Part shown: positions 17,094 through 25,358 of the stretch, in pieces
How positions within the stretch are numbered: the first letter of the stretch is position 1
How the letters are laid out: the number at the start of each line of letters is the position of its first letter
From: Bacteroidetes bacterium HLUCCA01
Lineage (GTDB): Bacteria; Bacteroidota; Rhodothermia; Balneolales; HLUCCA01
Length of the DNA stretch: 64,000 nucleotides
Assembly (NCBI GenBank): GCA_001314545.1
Contig: LIHN01000022.1
Span: 1-64,000 of the forward strand
Reading direction: 5' to 3'
The notes under the pieces: model-generated
Seen by the model: only the letters and a program-made list of their open reading frames with translations
What the model was told of the DNA's origin: nothing
Databases searched by the model: none
Position numbers and translations under genes: made by a program

Positions 17094-19616
17094 ATGAATT
17101 TTTCACTTCGATCCCTGGCGCTGTTGATGGTATCTGTGTCCATGCTGAGTGGTTGTGCTATGTTTGGCAAATCAACTTCCCAGGATGACGCACCTGCCGT
17201 ACGCGCAAATTCCGGCCCGTCGGCCATGGCCCGCAGGCCCGGCGGCAACGGCCCCGCTGAAATCAAGAAATTCAGCGATGTCATCAAGTCCTCAGCTGAA
17301 ACCGATGAAGGTCTTTTCACCGTGTACAAGCAAGAGGATAAATACTACTATGAAATCCCTGACAGCCTGCTGGGTCGTGAAATGCTGATGCTTTCCCGCA
17401 TCGCACGAACGGCCGATGGGATTGGCTACGGGGGTGAGGTGCTCAATAACCAGACCCTTCGCTGGGAACGGCGCGACAAGCAGATTCTGCTGCGTGTGGT
17501 CTCCTTCAACAACATCGCCGACGAGAATCTCCCGGTTGCAGAAGCAGTTCGCAACTCCAATTTTGAGCCCATCATCATGGCGTTCAACATCGAAGCCCTG
17601 AATGCTGACAGCAGTGGTACGGTGATCGACGTAACCAGCCTGTTCTCCACCGATGTTCCCACACTCGGACTGCAGCAAAACCGCAGAACGTCATTTCAGG
17701 TACGCCGACTGGATACATCGCGGTCGTTCATCGAAGGTATCCGCAGTTTTCCCGAGAACATCGAAGTGCGCAAACTGATGACCTACGATGCCGGCCGGCC
17801 GCCCTCGAATTCGTCTACCGGCGCCATTACCCTGGAAATTAACCACTCTATGGTGCTGCTTCCCGAGGTCCCCATGCAAACCCGTGAGCTGGACGATCGT
17901 GTGAGCTATTTCGCCATGAACCAGGTCGATTTTGGCAGCGAAGTACATCGCGCCGACCGTGTGAATAACATTGTGCGATGGAGGCTGGAGCCCAAGGATC
18001 CGGAAGCCTATGAGCGATGGAGACGCGGCGAAGGTGAGCCTGTAGAGCCCGTGAAACCAATTATTTTTTACATCGACCCGGCTACACCGGAGAAGTACCG
18101 CGAGTGGCTGGCGATGGGGGTTGACGACTGGCAGGTAGCCTTTGAGGCCGCCGGTTTCAAGAACGCTATCTATGCCAAAATGCCTCCAACTCCCGAGGAA
18201 GATCCTGATTTCAATCCGGAGGATGCCCGGTACACCATGATCCGGTATTTCGCCTCACCCATTCAGAATGCCTATGGTCCGCATGTGCGGGATCCACGGT
18301 CCGGCGAAATCCTGACGACCTCCATCGGATGGTATCACAATGTGATGAACCTGCTGCGTAACTGGTATTTCATCCAGACCGCCGCTGCCAATCCGGAAGC
18401 CCGTAAGGTAGACATGGATGATGATGTGATGGGTGAACTCGTGCGGTTTGTCTCAGCCCATGAAGTTGGACATACCCTGGGTCTTCCCCATAACTTCGGT
18501 TCCAGCTACGCCTATTCTGTTGATTCGCTGCGCTCGCCCACGTTTACCGCCAACCATGGAACGGCACCGTCTATTATGGACTATGCCCGGTTTAACTATG
18601 TGGCCCAGCCGGGCGATGGTGTGACCAATTTCATGCCGCGTGTAGGTGAGTACGATATCTGGAGTATTCAGTGGGGATATACCTGGTTTGGTGATGCGCC
18701 CAAGGAAGAGCAGGAAGAAATTCTGAACGACTGGATTGTAGAGCGGGCGGATGATCCGCGCTTTTTCTTCGGACGGCAGACATCCTCCCGTATTGATCCG
18801 CGTTCCCAGAATGAGGACCTCGGCGATGATGCTATGCGTGCCAGCTACTACGGGTTGAAGAACCTGGAAGTAATCACCAATAACCTGGTCGACTGGGTAG
18901 CCGAAGATGGTGAGGATTTTGACCAGCTGGAAGAGCTCTACGGTCAGGTTATCGGCCAGTGGGCACGCTACATGGGGCACGTTGCTTCCAATATTGGCGG
19001 GGTATATGAAGACTATAAAACCTTCGACCAGGAGGGAGCCGTTTATACGCCCGTTGACCGTGAAACAGCACGCCGCGCCCTGGCCTTCCTCAACGAGCAT
19101 GCCTTCAGCTCGCCAACATGGGTGGTAAATCCCGAGATTCTGGACCGTGTAAACCAGGCTTCTTTTGTGGAAACACTCCGTGGGCAGCAGGTGAATGTGC
19201 TGACCAATATAACCAATCCACAGCGACTGGCCCGCTTGATTGAGTACGAGCGCCGGGCTACAGGTACGTATTCTGCTTTCGAGTTTATGGATGAACTCAG
19301 AGCCGGAATTTTCAGTGAGCTGCGCAGGAATCAGGCGGTGGACGTTCACCGACGAAATCTGCAGCGTGCTTACGTAGAACGGATGGAGTCGTTGATGACG
19401 GAGGAATTGCCGAATATTCCGGCCGCTTTCCGCGCCTTCCTGGGTTTCACCCCGGTAAATGTAAGCCAAAGCGATATCCGACCGATAGCCCGTGAGCAGC
19501 TGGAGTCGCTCAAGAACGAGGTGGCTCGTGCCAAAATCCGCACCAGTGATCGCGCTACGCGGGTTCATCTGAATGACCTGGAGCGACGGATTGATGCGAT
19601 TCTTGATCCACGTTGA
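17094..19616 (+). CDS. Zinc-dependent metalloprotease lipoprotein (DUF5117/DUF4953 family)
   Basis: The 840-residue protein has a lipoprotein signal (MNFSLRSLALLMVSVSMLSGC, lipobox LSGC). It carries the metzincin zinc site HEVGHTLGLPH (residues 456-466, HExxHxxGxxH) and a Met-turn PSIMDYARFNY about 30 residues later. The N-terminal part (TVYKQEDKYYYEIPDSLLGREMLMLSRI) and the length match the Bacteroidota secreted metalloproteases annotated with DUF5117, DUF5118 and DUF4953. It is probably anchored in the outer membrane or periplasm and degrades extracellular or envelope proteins. A shared terminator follows. Confidence 0.88.
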   Translation: MNFSLRSLALLMVSVSMLSGCAMFGKSTSQDDAPAVRANSGPSAMARRPGGNGPAEIKKFSDVIKSSAETDEGLFTVYKQEDKYYYEIPDSLLGREMLMLSRIARTADGIGYGGEVLNNQTLRWERRDKQILLRVVSFNNIADENLPVAEAVRNSNFEPIIMAFNIEALNADSSGTVIDVTSLFSTDVPTLGLQQNRRTSFQVRRLDTSRSFIEGIRSFPENIEVRKLMTYDAGRPPSNSSTGAITLEINHSMVLLPEVPMQTRELDDRVSYFAMNQVDFGSEVHRADRVNNIVRWRLEPKDPEAYERWRRGEGEPVEPVKPIIFYIDPATPEKYREWLAMGVDDWQVAFEAAGFKNAIYAKMPPTPEEDPDFNPEDARYTMIRYFASPIQNAYGPHVRDPRSGEILTTSIGWYHNVMNLLRNWYFIQTAAANPEARKVDMDDDVMGELVRFVSAHEVGHTLGLPHNFGSSYAYSVDSLRSPTFTANHGTAPSIMDYARFNYVAQPGDGVTNFMPRVGEYDIWSIQWGYTWFGDAPKEEQEEILNDWIVERADDPRFFFGRQTSSRIDPRSQNEDLGDDAMRASYYGLKNLEVITNNLVDWVAEDGEDFDQLEELYGQVIGQWARYMGHVASNIGGVYEDYKTFDQEGAVYTPVDRETARRALAFLNEHAFSSPTWVVNPEILDRVNQASFVETLRGQQVNVLTNITNPQRLARLIEYERRATGTYSAFEFMDELRAGIFSELRRNQAVDVHRRNLQRAYVERMESLMTEELPNIPAAFRAFLGFTPVNVSQSDIRPIAREQLESLKNEVARAKIRTSDRATRVHLNDLERRIDAILDPR

Positions 19617-19660
19617 CCACGGATGAAAAAAAAGAGGCTTTAATGTGCCTGACAAATACA

Positions 19661-19694
19661 AAAAAGGCCGCTGCATCTGCAGTGGCCTTTTTTG
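19661..19694. terminator. Bidirectional rho-independent terminator
   Basis: GGCCGCTGCA (19666-19675) and TGCAGTGGCC (19678-19687) pair over 10 bp with one G-T wobble. A-run and T-run flanks make it work in both directions. It separates the metalloprotease gene (plus) from the pilin-like operon (minus). Confidence 0.85.
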
Positions 19695-19752
19695 TTTACC
19701 GTATGTTGATTCTGCTAAAGGAGCGGGTGTACAGGGACATATAGGGTAAGCT

Positions 19753-21075
19753 TTAGCGCCAGTTCCGCACGAATTTATTTCGGGATCCGCCGCCCGGTCC
19801 GCGCATTTCAGGAAAGGCATCGTCAAAAGCAGTAGTGTAGAAAACACGGGTATTCCCGCCTGCGGTGAACCGGTCGGCTACGATAGCACCACGGACCCGA
19901 CCCGAACCTTTCAGTTCAACATGCGCATTGGGAGCAAAGATGATCCTGGAATTGGCTTCCGCGTTTCCGAAGATTTCTACGGAGCTACCACCGGTCATAA
20001 TATTGCCCTGAATTCCACCGGAACCCCCGATGCCAATGTTGGCCGTTTCGGCATAAATACCACCGCGATAGCTGGTACTTCCGGTAAATTTGAGTTCACC
20101 AGTTCCTTTGTAGTACACAAATGTGGTTTCGGGGTCCCTGGTGGCATTCACCGTACTGCTACCAGCCACATCGAAGAAATCTTCCACATAAAAGGTTACG
20201 TGCCCGTCACCAATGATGCGAACATGCCCTTGTTTTATATCCAGACGACCAACATGAATGATGCGGTCTTCACTACCCACGTTTATAGTCAGTTGACGGT
20301 TTCCCTGAACACGTATTTCGGGAATAAAGACGTTCTCATAGTCAGCCGGGTCAATAGTTCGCCCGCCACCACTGCTGGTGACGATGGAACCAACTACCGG
20401 TGAACCGACCGGAAAATCCGGGAATTGTGGAAGTGTGTAATTTTCTTCTCTGGGCAGATTTCGCACACCCAGGCCAATATTTGTGCCGCTTGTGTTGCTG
20501 TTGATAACAGTGAACCCTTCAACGGCTCCGGGTCCTATGGATAGGCTGCTATCTATACGAGCCGACCATCCAAGCCGTACCGCTCCGGCATCCGTTGCAT
20601 TGGTGGCTACGTGGCCGCCAACGATGCGGGCACTACCGTCAAGAGTGAATCGTGCACCGCTGAATACAGCTCTGGTAACATCCGGTTCCCAGGTGTCATC
20701 ACCCATACCGATTTCAATTTCGGTAGTGTACTCACGCGTATTAAACCGTCCCACCGAAAGAACCCGCAGCAGGGTATCAGCCTGATTGATAATTTCATAA
20801 CGATATGCGCCCTGCATTTGCGGCCAGTCACTGAATCCACCATCAGCAGGTATTCTGATGGTGGCATTTTCGCCGGGAGTGAAGGTGGCTTCCTCGTCCA
20901 GTACATTCTGAATGGCTACAAATGCGGCACTCTGGGCGATGTTGCGCGCCTGCGAAGTACTGTGGTTTCGTGTAAGTTCAACTTCTGAAGCAAAAAAGAC
21001 GTTTCGAAGTCCCTGCCCGTAGGTCATCAGGGAAAAGGTCAGCGCCAGAACGATAAAAATTGCGTATCTGCCCAT
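19753..21075 (-). CDS. PilX-like surface protein with beta-helical repeats
   Basis: The 440-residue protein starts with one hydrophobic segment (about 4-20). A helical stretch follows (TRNHSTSQARNIAQSAAFVAIQNVLDE) with the layout of a PilX or minor pilin N-terminus. From about residue 130 the sequence is rich in short glycine-punctuated strands (SARIVGGHVATNA, GNIMTGGSSVEIFGNAEAN, GSGRVRGAIVADRF), typical of right-handed beta-helix proteins. It is the last gene of a three-gene unit, three bases after the previous stop. It is likely displayed on the cell surface or at the tip of a pilus-like fibre; this is inferred from architecture. Confidence 0.55.
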   Translation of the reverse strand: MGRYAIFIVLALTFSLMTYGQGLRNVFFASEVELTRNHSTSQARNIAQSAAFVAIQNVLDEEATFTPGENATIRIPADGGFSDWPQMQGAYRYEIINQADTLLRVLSVGRFNTREYTTEIEIGMGDDTWEPDVTRAVFSGARFTLDGSARIVGGHVATNATDAGAVRLGWSARIDSSLSIGPGAVEGFTVINSNTSGTNIGLGVRNLPREENYTLPQFPDFPVGSPVVGSIVTSSGGGRTIDPADYENVFIPEIRVQGNRQLTINVGSEDRIIHVGRLDIKQGHVRIIGDGHVTFYVEDFFDVAGSSTVNATRDPETTFVYYKGTGELKFTGSTSYRGGIYAETANIGIGGSGGIQGNIMTGGSSVEIFGNAEANSRIIFAPNAHVELKGSGRVRGAIVADRFTAGGNTRVFYTTAFDDAFPEMRGPGGGSRNKFVRNWR

Positions 21076-21078
21076 GGT

Positions 21079-21573
21079 TTATAAATCCAGGTTTCGTAAG
21101 TAAAAATCGCGTGATGCTATGGCCCGGAACCGGGGCGCGCCCGTTCCTACGCCGTCCCGTGCCAGACTTTCGGACGTTATCTGAACGGTCACCATGAACG
21201 GACCGGTACCATCCAGCTGAAACAGGTTGAAACGCAGGTCGGTAACTTTTGCCGGTATGAGCGTGGTATCGGCCAGCGATGTAGTCATATTGGTTCGAAT
21301 CAAGGCCAGGTCGCGGTCAAGGCGAAGCATTCGAACGGTGTCCTGGTTGACATCGGCGTAGGTAAGGGTGCTATCCGTTGACGCGATCATCGTCTGGACC
21401 TCACGCAATTCCTCCTGCACTACCAGCAAGGCCGTGTTTGCCAGTTGCTGTACATTCTGTGTCAGCAGCGATTCGCTGCTGGATTCCATCATCATGCGAT
21501 TCATGCTCAGTATGAGCAGCAGCAGTATGCCTATGACGATTGGGGGTAATATGAGGTCCAGCTGTACACTCAT
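21079..21573 (-). CDS. Pilin-like protein with N-terminal membrane helix
   Basis: The 164-residue product begins MSVQLDLILPPIVIGILLLLIL, a single hydrophobic helix. An amphipathic helix (SSSESLLTQNVQQLANTALLVVQEEL) and a strand-rich domain follow. This is the general shape of type IV pilins and pseudopilins, but there is no clear prepilin peptidase site with Glu at position +5. It overlaps the upstream gene by four bases (ATGA) and lies three bases before the next gene. I do not recognise a named family. Confidence 0.5.
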   Translation of the reverse strand: MSVQLDLILPPIVIGILLLLILSMNRMMMESSSESLLTQNVQQLANTALLVVQEELREVQTMIASTDSTLTYADVNQDTVRMLRLDRDLALIRTNMTTSLADTTLIPAKVTDLRFNLFQLDGTGPFMVTVQITSESLARDGVGTGAPRFRAIASRDFYLRNLDL

Positions 21574-21995
21574 GGCGCCACCGGACGTAGAAGTGTGACC
21601 ATGAGTGATACCTGTTCATCTGTGGTACCGTCGTTCAGCAGGCTGAAAACACGTATGGTGGCGGTACGACCAACAGCCCCGTGAATTTGTGCTGATTCAG
21701 CATCCAGCTCTACGGTTGCCACCAGGCTGTCTCCAATTACTGACAAGGTTTCCAGCCGGCGCGTACTGAGGTTTTCGTTGTCGAGATGACCGAAATTGAT
21801 GTCCAGGTCGTCATAAAACTGCCCCTGGGCATACAGCATCTCTGCAACCGACTGTGCGTAGTTGATAGCGTCTGAAGTGCGTTGCTTGTCAACAGATTCG
21901 CTCACCGAAGCCACATAGAGCCGGTTTACGTTCACCGCAGTGTACATAAACAAAGACAGGGCGGCCATGGCCAGTAGTGCTTGTCCGGTGGACAT
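21570..21995 (-). CDS. Pilin-like protein, first gene of a three-gene unit
   Basis: The 141-residue product has an N-terminal hydrophobic segment (GQALLAMAALSLFMYTAVNV) and then a helix (ESVDKQRTSDAINYAQSVAEMLYAQ). A strand-rich C-terminal part ends RTATIRVFSLLNDGTTDEQVSLMVTLLRP. The layout mirrors its two downstream neighbours, with which it is tightly packed. All three could be minor pilins assembled by a secretion or pilus ATPase encoded elsewhere, as none is present in the window. Confidence 0.5.
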   Translation of the reverse strand: MSTGQALLAMAALSLFMYTAVNVNRLYVASVSESVDKQRTSDAINYAQSVAEMLYAQGQFYDDLDINFGHLDNENLSTRRLETLSVIGDSLVATVELDAESAQIHGAVGRTATIRVFSLLNDGTTDEQVSLMVTLLRPVAP

Positions 21996-22336
21996 AGATG
22001 CTGAGGTTGTTAAAGGGTTTTACCGGGATACCCTCCGCGGGAGGATGTAAGCGCCGCAAGCGACACGTGACAGTAATTCGTGACGACCGTTCCGGCCAAC
22101 CGCGAACCAGTGTATTTGTATATTATCGGCTAAAACTTAAATACTATAGTTAGATTTGCTAAAAATATAGCCCAATCAACAGGTAAAACAGTGAAAATAT
22201 TGGAGTACTCTAACAATGAGAGCGGACTAAGCCTCGTGGGAGCAGTATCAATTCACAGGCGCAATTCGGGCTGTAACAGTGCTACTGTTTGTATAGTCGG
22301 ATTTTGACGGGTCGGTGGTACACTGTCTGGGAATGA

Positions 22337-22426
22337 GCCGGTCTCGAGTTGCTGAAACAAATAAGGGGATGATTATGGTTAATCATCCGGGACACCGATA
22401 TGCCGGTCTCGAGTCATAGAAACAAA
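22337..22426. repeat. Direct repeat-hairpin-direct repeat element
   Basis: GCCGGTCTCGAGT, four variable bases, then GAAACAAA occurs at 22337-22361 and again at 22402-22426, 65 bases apart. Between them is a perfect 9-bp hairpin GGATGATTA (22367-22375), TGGT loop, TAATCATCC (22380-22388). Only two copies are present, so this is not a CRISPR array. It may be a protein-binding site or a small mobile repeat. Confidence 0.6.
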
Positions 22427-22456
22427 AAAAGGCCGGTGCAGGAGCAACGGCCTTTT
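22427..22456 (-). terminator. Terminator of the MFS sugar transporter gene
   Basis: AAAAGGCCG (22427-22435) pairs with CGGCCTTTT (22448-22456). Read on the minus strand the stem is followed by a run of seven T, as required after the gene that stops at 22483. Confidence 0.8.
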
Positions 22457-22482
22457 GGTTATGGATCAGTTTAATGATGGAC

Positions 22483-24222
22483 TTAACCATCAACGTCATT
22501 CACAAAAAGAACCAGGACGGCGGCAAGCAACCAGCTGGCACCACCCAGAATCAGGGCAAAGATGGCTTCTCCGCCGAAAATGGAACCCACAATGAATCCG
22601 AGTATGGATGCGGCCAGAATTTGCGGAAGTACGATGAAGAAATTGAAGATCCCCATGTAAACACCCATTTTGTTACTGGGCAGGGACCCCGCCAGAATGG
22701 CATAGGGCATGGAAAGTATACTGGCCCAGGCCAGACCTACACCAACCATGGCCACCAGAATCATCATAGGACTGGACATAAAGTAGATGGAGACCAGACT
22801 CAATGCTCCGATTGTCAATGAAATAGCATGGGTGGTTTTGCGATTGGTATATCCGGCAATTACAGGCAGCAGAAAAGCGACCAGTGCAGCAAAACCGTTG
22901 TAAATTCCGAAGGATACCCCCACCCAGTCGGCTCCGGCATTGTACTCTTGCTCAATACGCTCCAGGCTCCTTCGTACACCGGGTGTAAGCTGAACGCGAC
23001 CTTCCTCCAGGAAGAAGTTAACCAGCCGCATGTTGGCCGTTACACTGGATGCACCGGCGTCCAGCTGCTGTTGAAAAGTATTCAGATCTTCCCGGATCCG
23101 GGGCAGTCGATCGAACCATTCGGCTTCGGTCTGCCCGGCCAGCGACTCCGTAGCCAGGCTCAGTTCGGCTACCTCCGGTGCACCCATTTCCATATCGTAA
23201 ATGTGGGTTGTAACTGCGGAAGTGGTGTAAATCCACATCGCAAAAAGTGCAAACCAGGAGAAAAACTGGACTACAGACAATTGTTTCATGGTCCTGGGCA
23301 TCATGTACAGATCGTCAAATACTATAGTTAGCCCATTTTTACCGCCTTTTTTCTGGATGAGACCGGTGATAATGAGGATAAGTCCGACCAAACCTATACC
23401 CACCGTCAAAATGTAAAGCTCCTGTTCCAGCGAGGCTGCGTACACGATGGCCGAAAAGACCGCACCGACAATAGTCAGTATCGGGCCGTGTACCATCTTG
23501 GGTTTAGCCATTTCCTGCGCCGGCAACTCCGGTCGCTCAAATTTTTCGTGCAGTCCCAGTTCCTTGGCCTCGTACTCCTCGAATTCCTTGAGCTCCTCGG
23601 GACTATACTCTTTTGTCTTGAAAATAGTCCACATCACCGCTGCAAAGAAAATAGCTCCCCCGAAATAAAACGAGAATTTCACCGAATCCGGAATCATGCC
23701 TTCAGGAGCGGTATTGGAGATATTGAACCAGTTGGTCATCATCCAGGGCAGGAAAGAGCCGATGAACGCTGCCACGCCAATGAAAAACGACTGCATGGCA
23801 AAGCCTTTGGTGCGCTGCTCGGAGGGCAGCATGTCACCCACAAAGGCACGGAAGGGTTCCATGGTAACGTTGATTGATGCATCCAGAATCCAGAGCATCC
23901 CTGCCGCCATCCACAGGTAGGGGGAGTTGGGCATGATAAAGAGCGCAGCCGATGCCAGAATCGCTCCAACCAGGAAAAAAGGCCGGCGTCTGCCAAAGCT
24001 ATTCCAGGTATTGTCGCTGAGATACCCGATAATAGGCTGAACAATCAGTCCGGTAACCGGCGCGGCTATCCATAGAATCGGAATTTGGGATACGTCCGCT
24101 CCAAGTGTTTCGAAAATCCGGCTGACATTGGCGTTTTGCAAAGCGAAACCGAACTGAATACCGAGGAAGCCGAAACTCATGTTCCAGATTTGGAAAAATG
24201 AGAGCTGTGGTTTCTTTTTCAT
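22483..24222 (-). CDS. MFS sugar transporter, SLC45/GPH type
   Basis: The 579-residue protein has about 12 membrane helices. It carries the SLC45-like N-terminal signature FGFLGIQFGFALQNANVSRIFETLG, the loop GYLSDNTWNSFGRRRPFFLVG (charged D...GRRRP motif) and MEPFRAFVGDMLPSEQRTKG. This group moves sucrose, maltose or related disaccharides with protons. The central cytosolic loop (about 190-260, charged) and a long non-membrane segment (about 360-430) make it larger than typical. The LacI-type operator 38 bases upstream of the start supports carbohydrate-responsive control. No glycoside hydrolase is adjacent. Confidence 0.82.
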   Translation of the reverse strand: MKKKPQLSFFQIWNMSFGFLGIQFGFALQNANVSRIFETLGADVSQIPILWIAAPVTGLIVQPIIGYLSDNTWNSFGRRRPFFLVGAILASAALFIMPNSPYLWMAAGMLWILDASINVTMEPFRAFVGDMLPSEQRTKGFAMQSFFIGVAAFIGSFLPWMMTNWFNISNTAPEGMIPDSVKFSFYFGGAIFFAAVMWTIFKTKEYSPEELKEFEEYEAKELGLHEKFERPELPAQEMAKPKMVHGPILTIVGAVFSAIVYAASLEQELYILTVGIGLVGLILIITGLIQKKGGKNGLTIVFDDLYMMPRTMKQLSVVQFFSWFALFAMWIYTTSAVTTHIYDMEMGAPEVAELSLATESLAGQTEAEWFDRLPRIREDLNTFQQQLDAGASSVTANMRLVNFFLEEGRVQLTPGVRRSLERIEQEYNAGADWVGVSFGIYNGFAALVAFLLPVIAGYTNRKTTHAISLTIGALSLVSIYFMSSPMMILVAMVGVGLAWASILSMPYAILAGSLPSNKMGVYMGIFNFFIVLPQILAASILGFIVGSIFGGEAIFALILGGASWLLAAVLVLFVNDVDG

Positions 24223-24259
24223 GGCGAATAGGTGCGTGTTTGGTAGTAACTGGGAATGC

Positions 24260-24271
24260 GTAAGCGCTTAC
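24260..24271. promoter_or_regulatory. LacI/GalR-type operator
   Basis: GTAAGCGCTTAC is a perfect 12-bp palindrome with the central CG step typical of LacI-family operators. It lies 38 bases upstream of the MFS transporter start codon at 24222, overlapping the expected promoter. The cognate repressor is not in the window. Confidence 0.7.
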
Positions 24272-24495
24272 ATTTTCCAAGATATTCAAATAAGCGGTGA
24301 AACCGAAATCAAGATCGGTCAATCTGATGCGCAAAAAATGTTAATTAGATTTAGTCTAAATAGATGTGGCTATTCCCGGAGGTCTTACGTATTTTTAGGT
24401 TATGTCGAAAATAAAGACAGGCCAGTCCGAATATACTATTTGACCGACCGGGCGATGGCCTTTCCCTCATATGTATTATTAAAATGTAGTGATTT

Positions 24496-25221
24496 ATGGC
24501 ACCTGTAAAACACCTTGCCACCCTGTTACTCGTAATGAGTTTACCCACAGCAGTATGGGCGCAGATAAGCCCCATAAGACCCGGTTTTTCCAGTGGGTCT
24601 GAAGTAGTTGCACCCGGTGAAGTTGAACTTGGCATTTCCTATGAGTTTCAGGAAAATGCGTCAAGCCTTAATCGTATTCCGGTAACCTCGGTTCGTGCTG
24701 GCGTAACGAAGGGTATGGAAGTTTTTGTAGACTGGAACGGACTTCAGAAATGCCGGCATCGCGGTAAGTCTCAGTATGAACTGCCGGCTTTGGGAGCAAA
24801 ATCACAGCTGGTAACCCAACCCGCCTACGGGCTGTCCCTGATTGCTGCCGTAGCAGCGGAAAACGATGGCGGACTCATACGCATGAACCCGTTCGCGGGC
24901 CTGAATGTTGACGCCGCTTTCACCAGTGCCGTGTCGGTTTTCGCAGCGCTCCAGTTGAGCGCAGCAACAGCACCGGCCGGAACAGACTGGGAATGGAATG
25001 CTATGGCCGGCGTATCATGGGAGCTCACAGAGCGAGTGTCCCTCACCGGTGAATGGTATAACGGATACCAGCTGTATACCGGTGAAGACTATTTCGTGAA
25101 TCAGGCCTCCGCAGCCTTCGCGATCTTGCCCGGAATGGCCCTTGAGTCGTATGTAGGCTGGTCGCCCAACAAAAATATACCCCTGTTTGGTGGGATGGGG
25201 GCATCCATATCGTTGTTCTGA
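24496..25221 (+). CDS. Putative outer-membrane beta-barrel protein
   Basis: The 241-residue product begins with a signal peptide (about 1-22, cleaved near VWAQI). The mature part opens RPGFSSGSEVVAPGEVELGISYEF, characteristic of small transporter-like barrels related to the phenol-degradation MetA family. It alternates strands to a terminal phenylalanine (GASISLF). It is likely an outer-membrane channel or structural barrel; the substrate is unknown. It is divergent from the MFS transporter. A 13-bp palindrome ATTTAG-T-CTAAAT lies in the shared upstream region (24349-24361). Confidence 0.6.
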   Translation: MAPVKHLATLLLVMSLPTAVWAQISPIRPGFSSGSEVVAPGEVELGISYEFQENASSLNRIPVTSVRAGVTKGMEVFVDWNGLQKCRHRGKSQYELPALGAKSQLVTQPAYGLSLIAAVAAENDGGLIRMNPFAGLNVDAAFTSAVSVFAALQLSAATAPAGTDWEWNAMAGVSWELTERVSLTGEWYNGYQLYTGEDYFVNQASAAFAILPGMALESYVGWSPNKNIPLFGGMGASISLF

Positions 25222-25358
25222 CAGTGGATTGGGGCTGGTTTACGACTAACCCATGCTCTGCTAACCTCGCTGGCATTTCACCGGGAGCAGATATTGCGCG
25301 TGTAAACATGTATCTTTGAACAAAAGAACAACCCTACACGCACTCTTGTCCACGCTGC

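Larger units (their letters stand above)
21996..22482. other. Intergenic region with direct repeats and a hairpin
   Basis: No gene is seen in these 487 bases. The left half should hold the promoter of the pilin-like operon, but I find no clear -33/-7 pair. The right half contains the repeat-hairpin-repeat element and the terminator of the MFS gene, described separately. Confidence 0.5.

Noticed and set aside
18453-19847. 464-residue open frame on the minus strand
   Set aside because: It lies antisense to the metalloprotease and runs across a strong bidirectional terminator; no recognisable protein features.
22337-22426. Possible CRISPR array
   Set aside because: Only two repeats, with a hairpin rather than a spacer between them, and no cas genes in the window.
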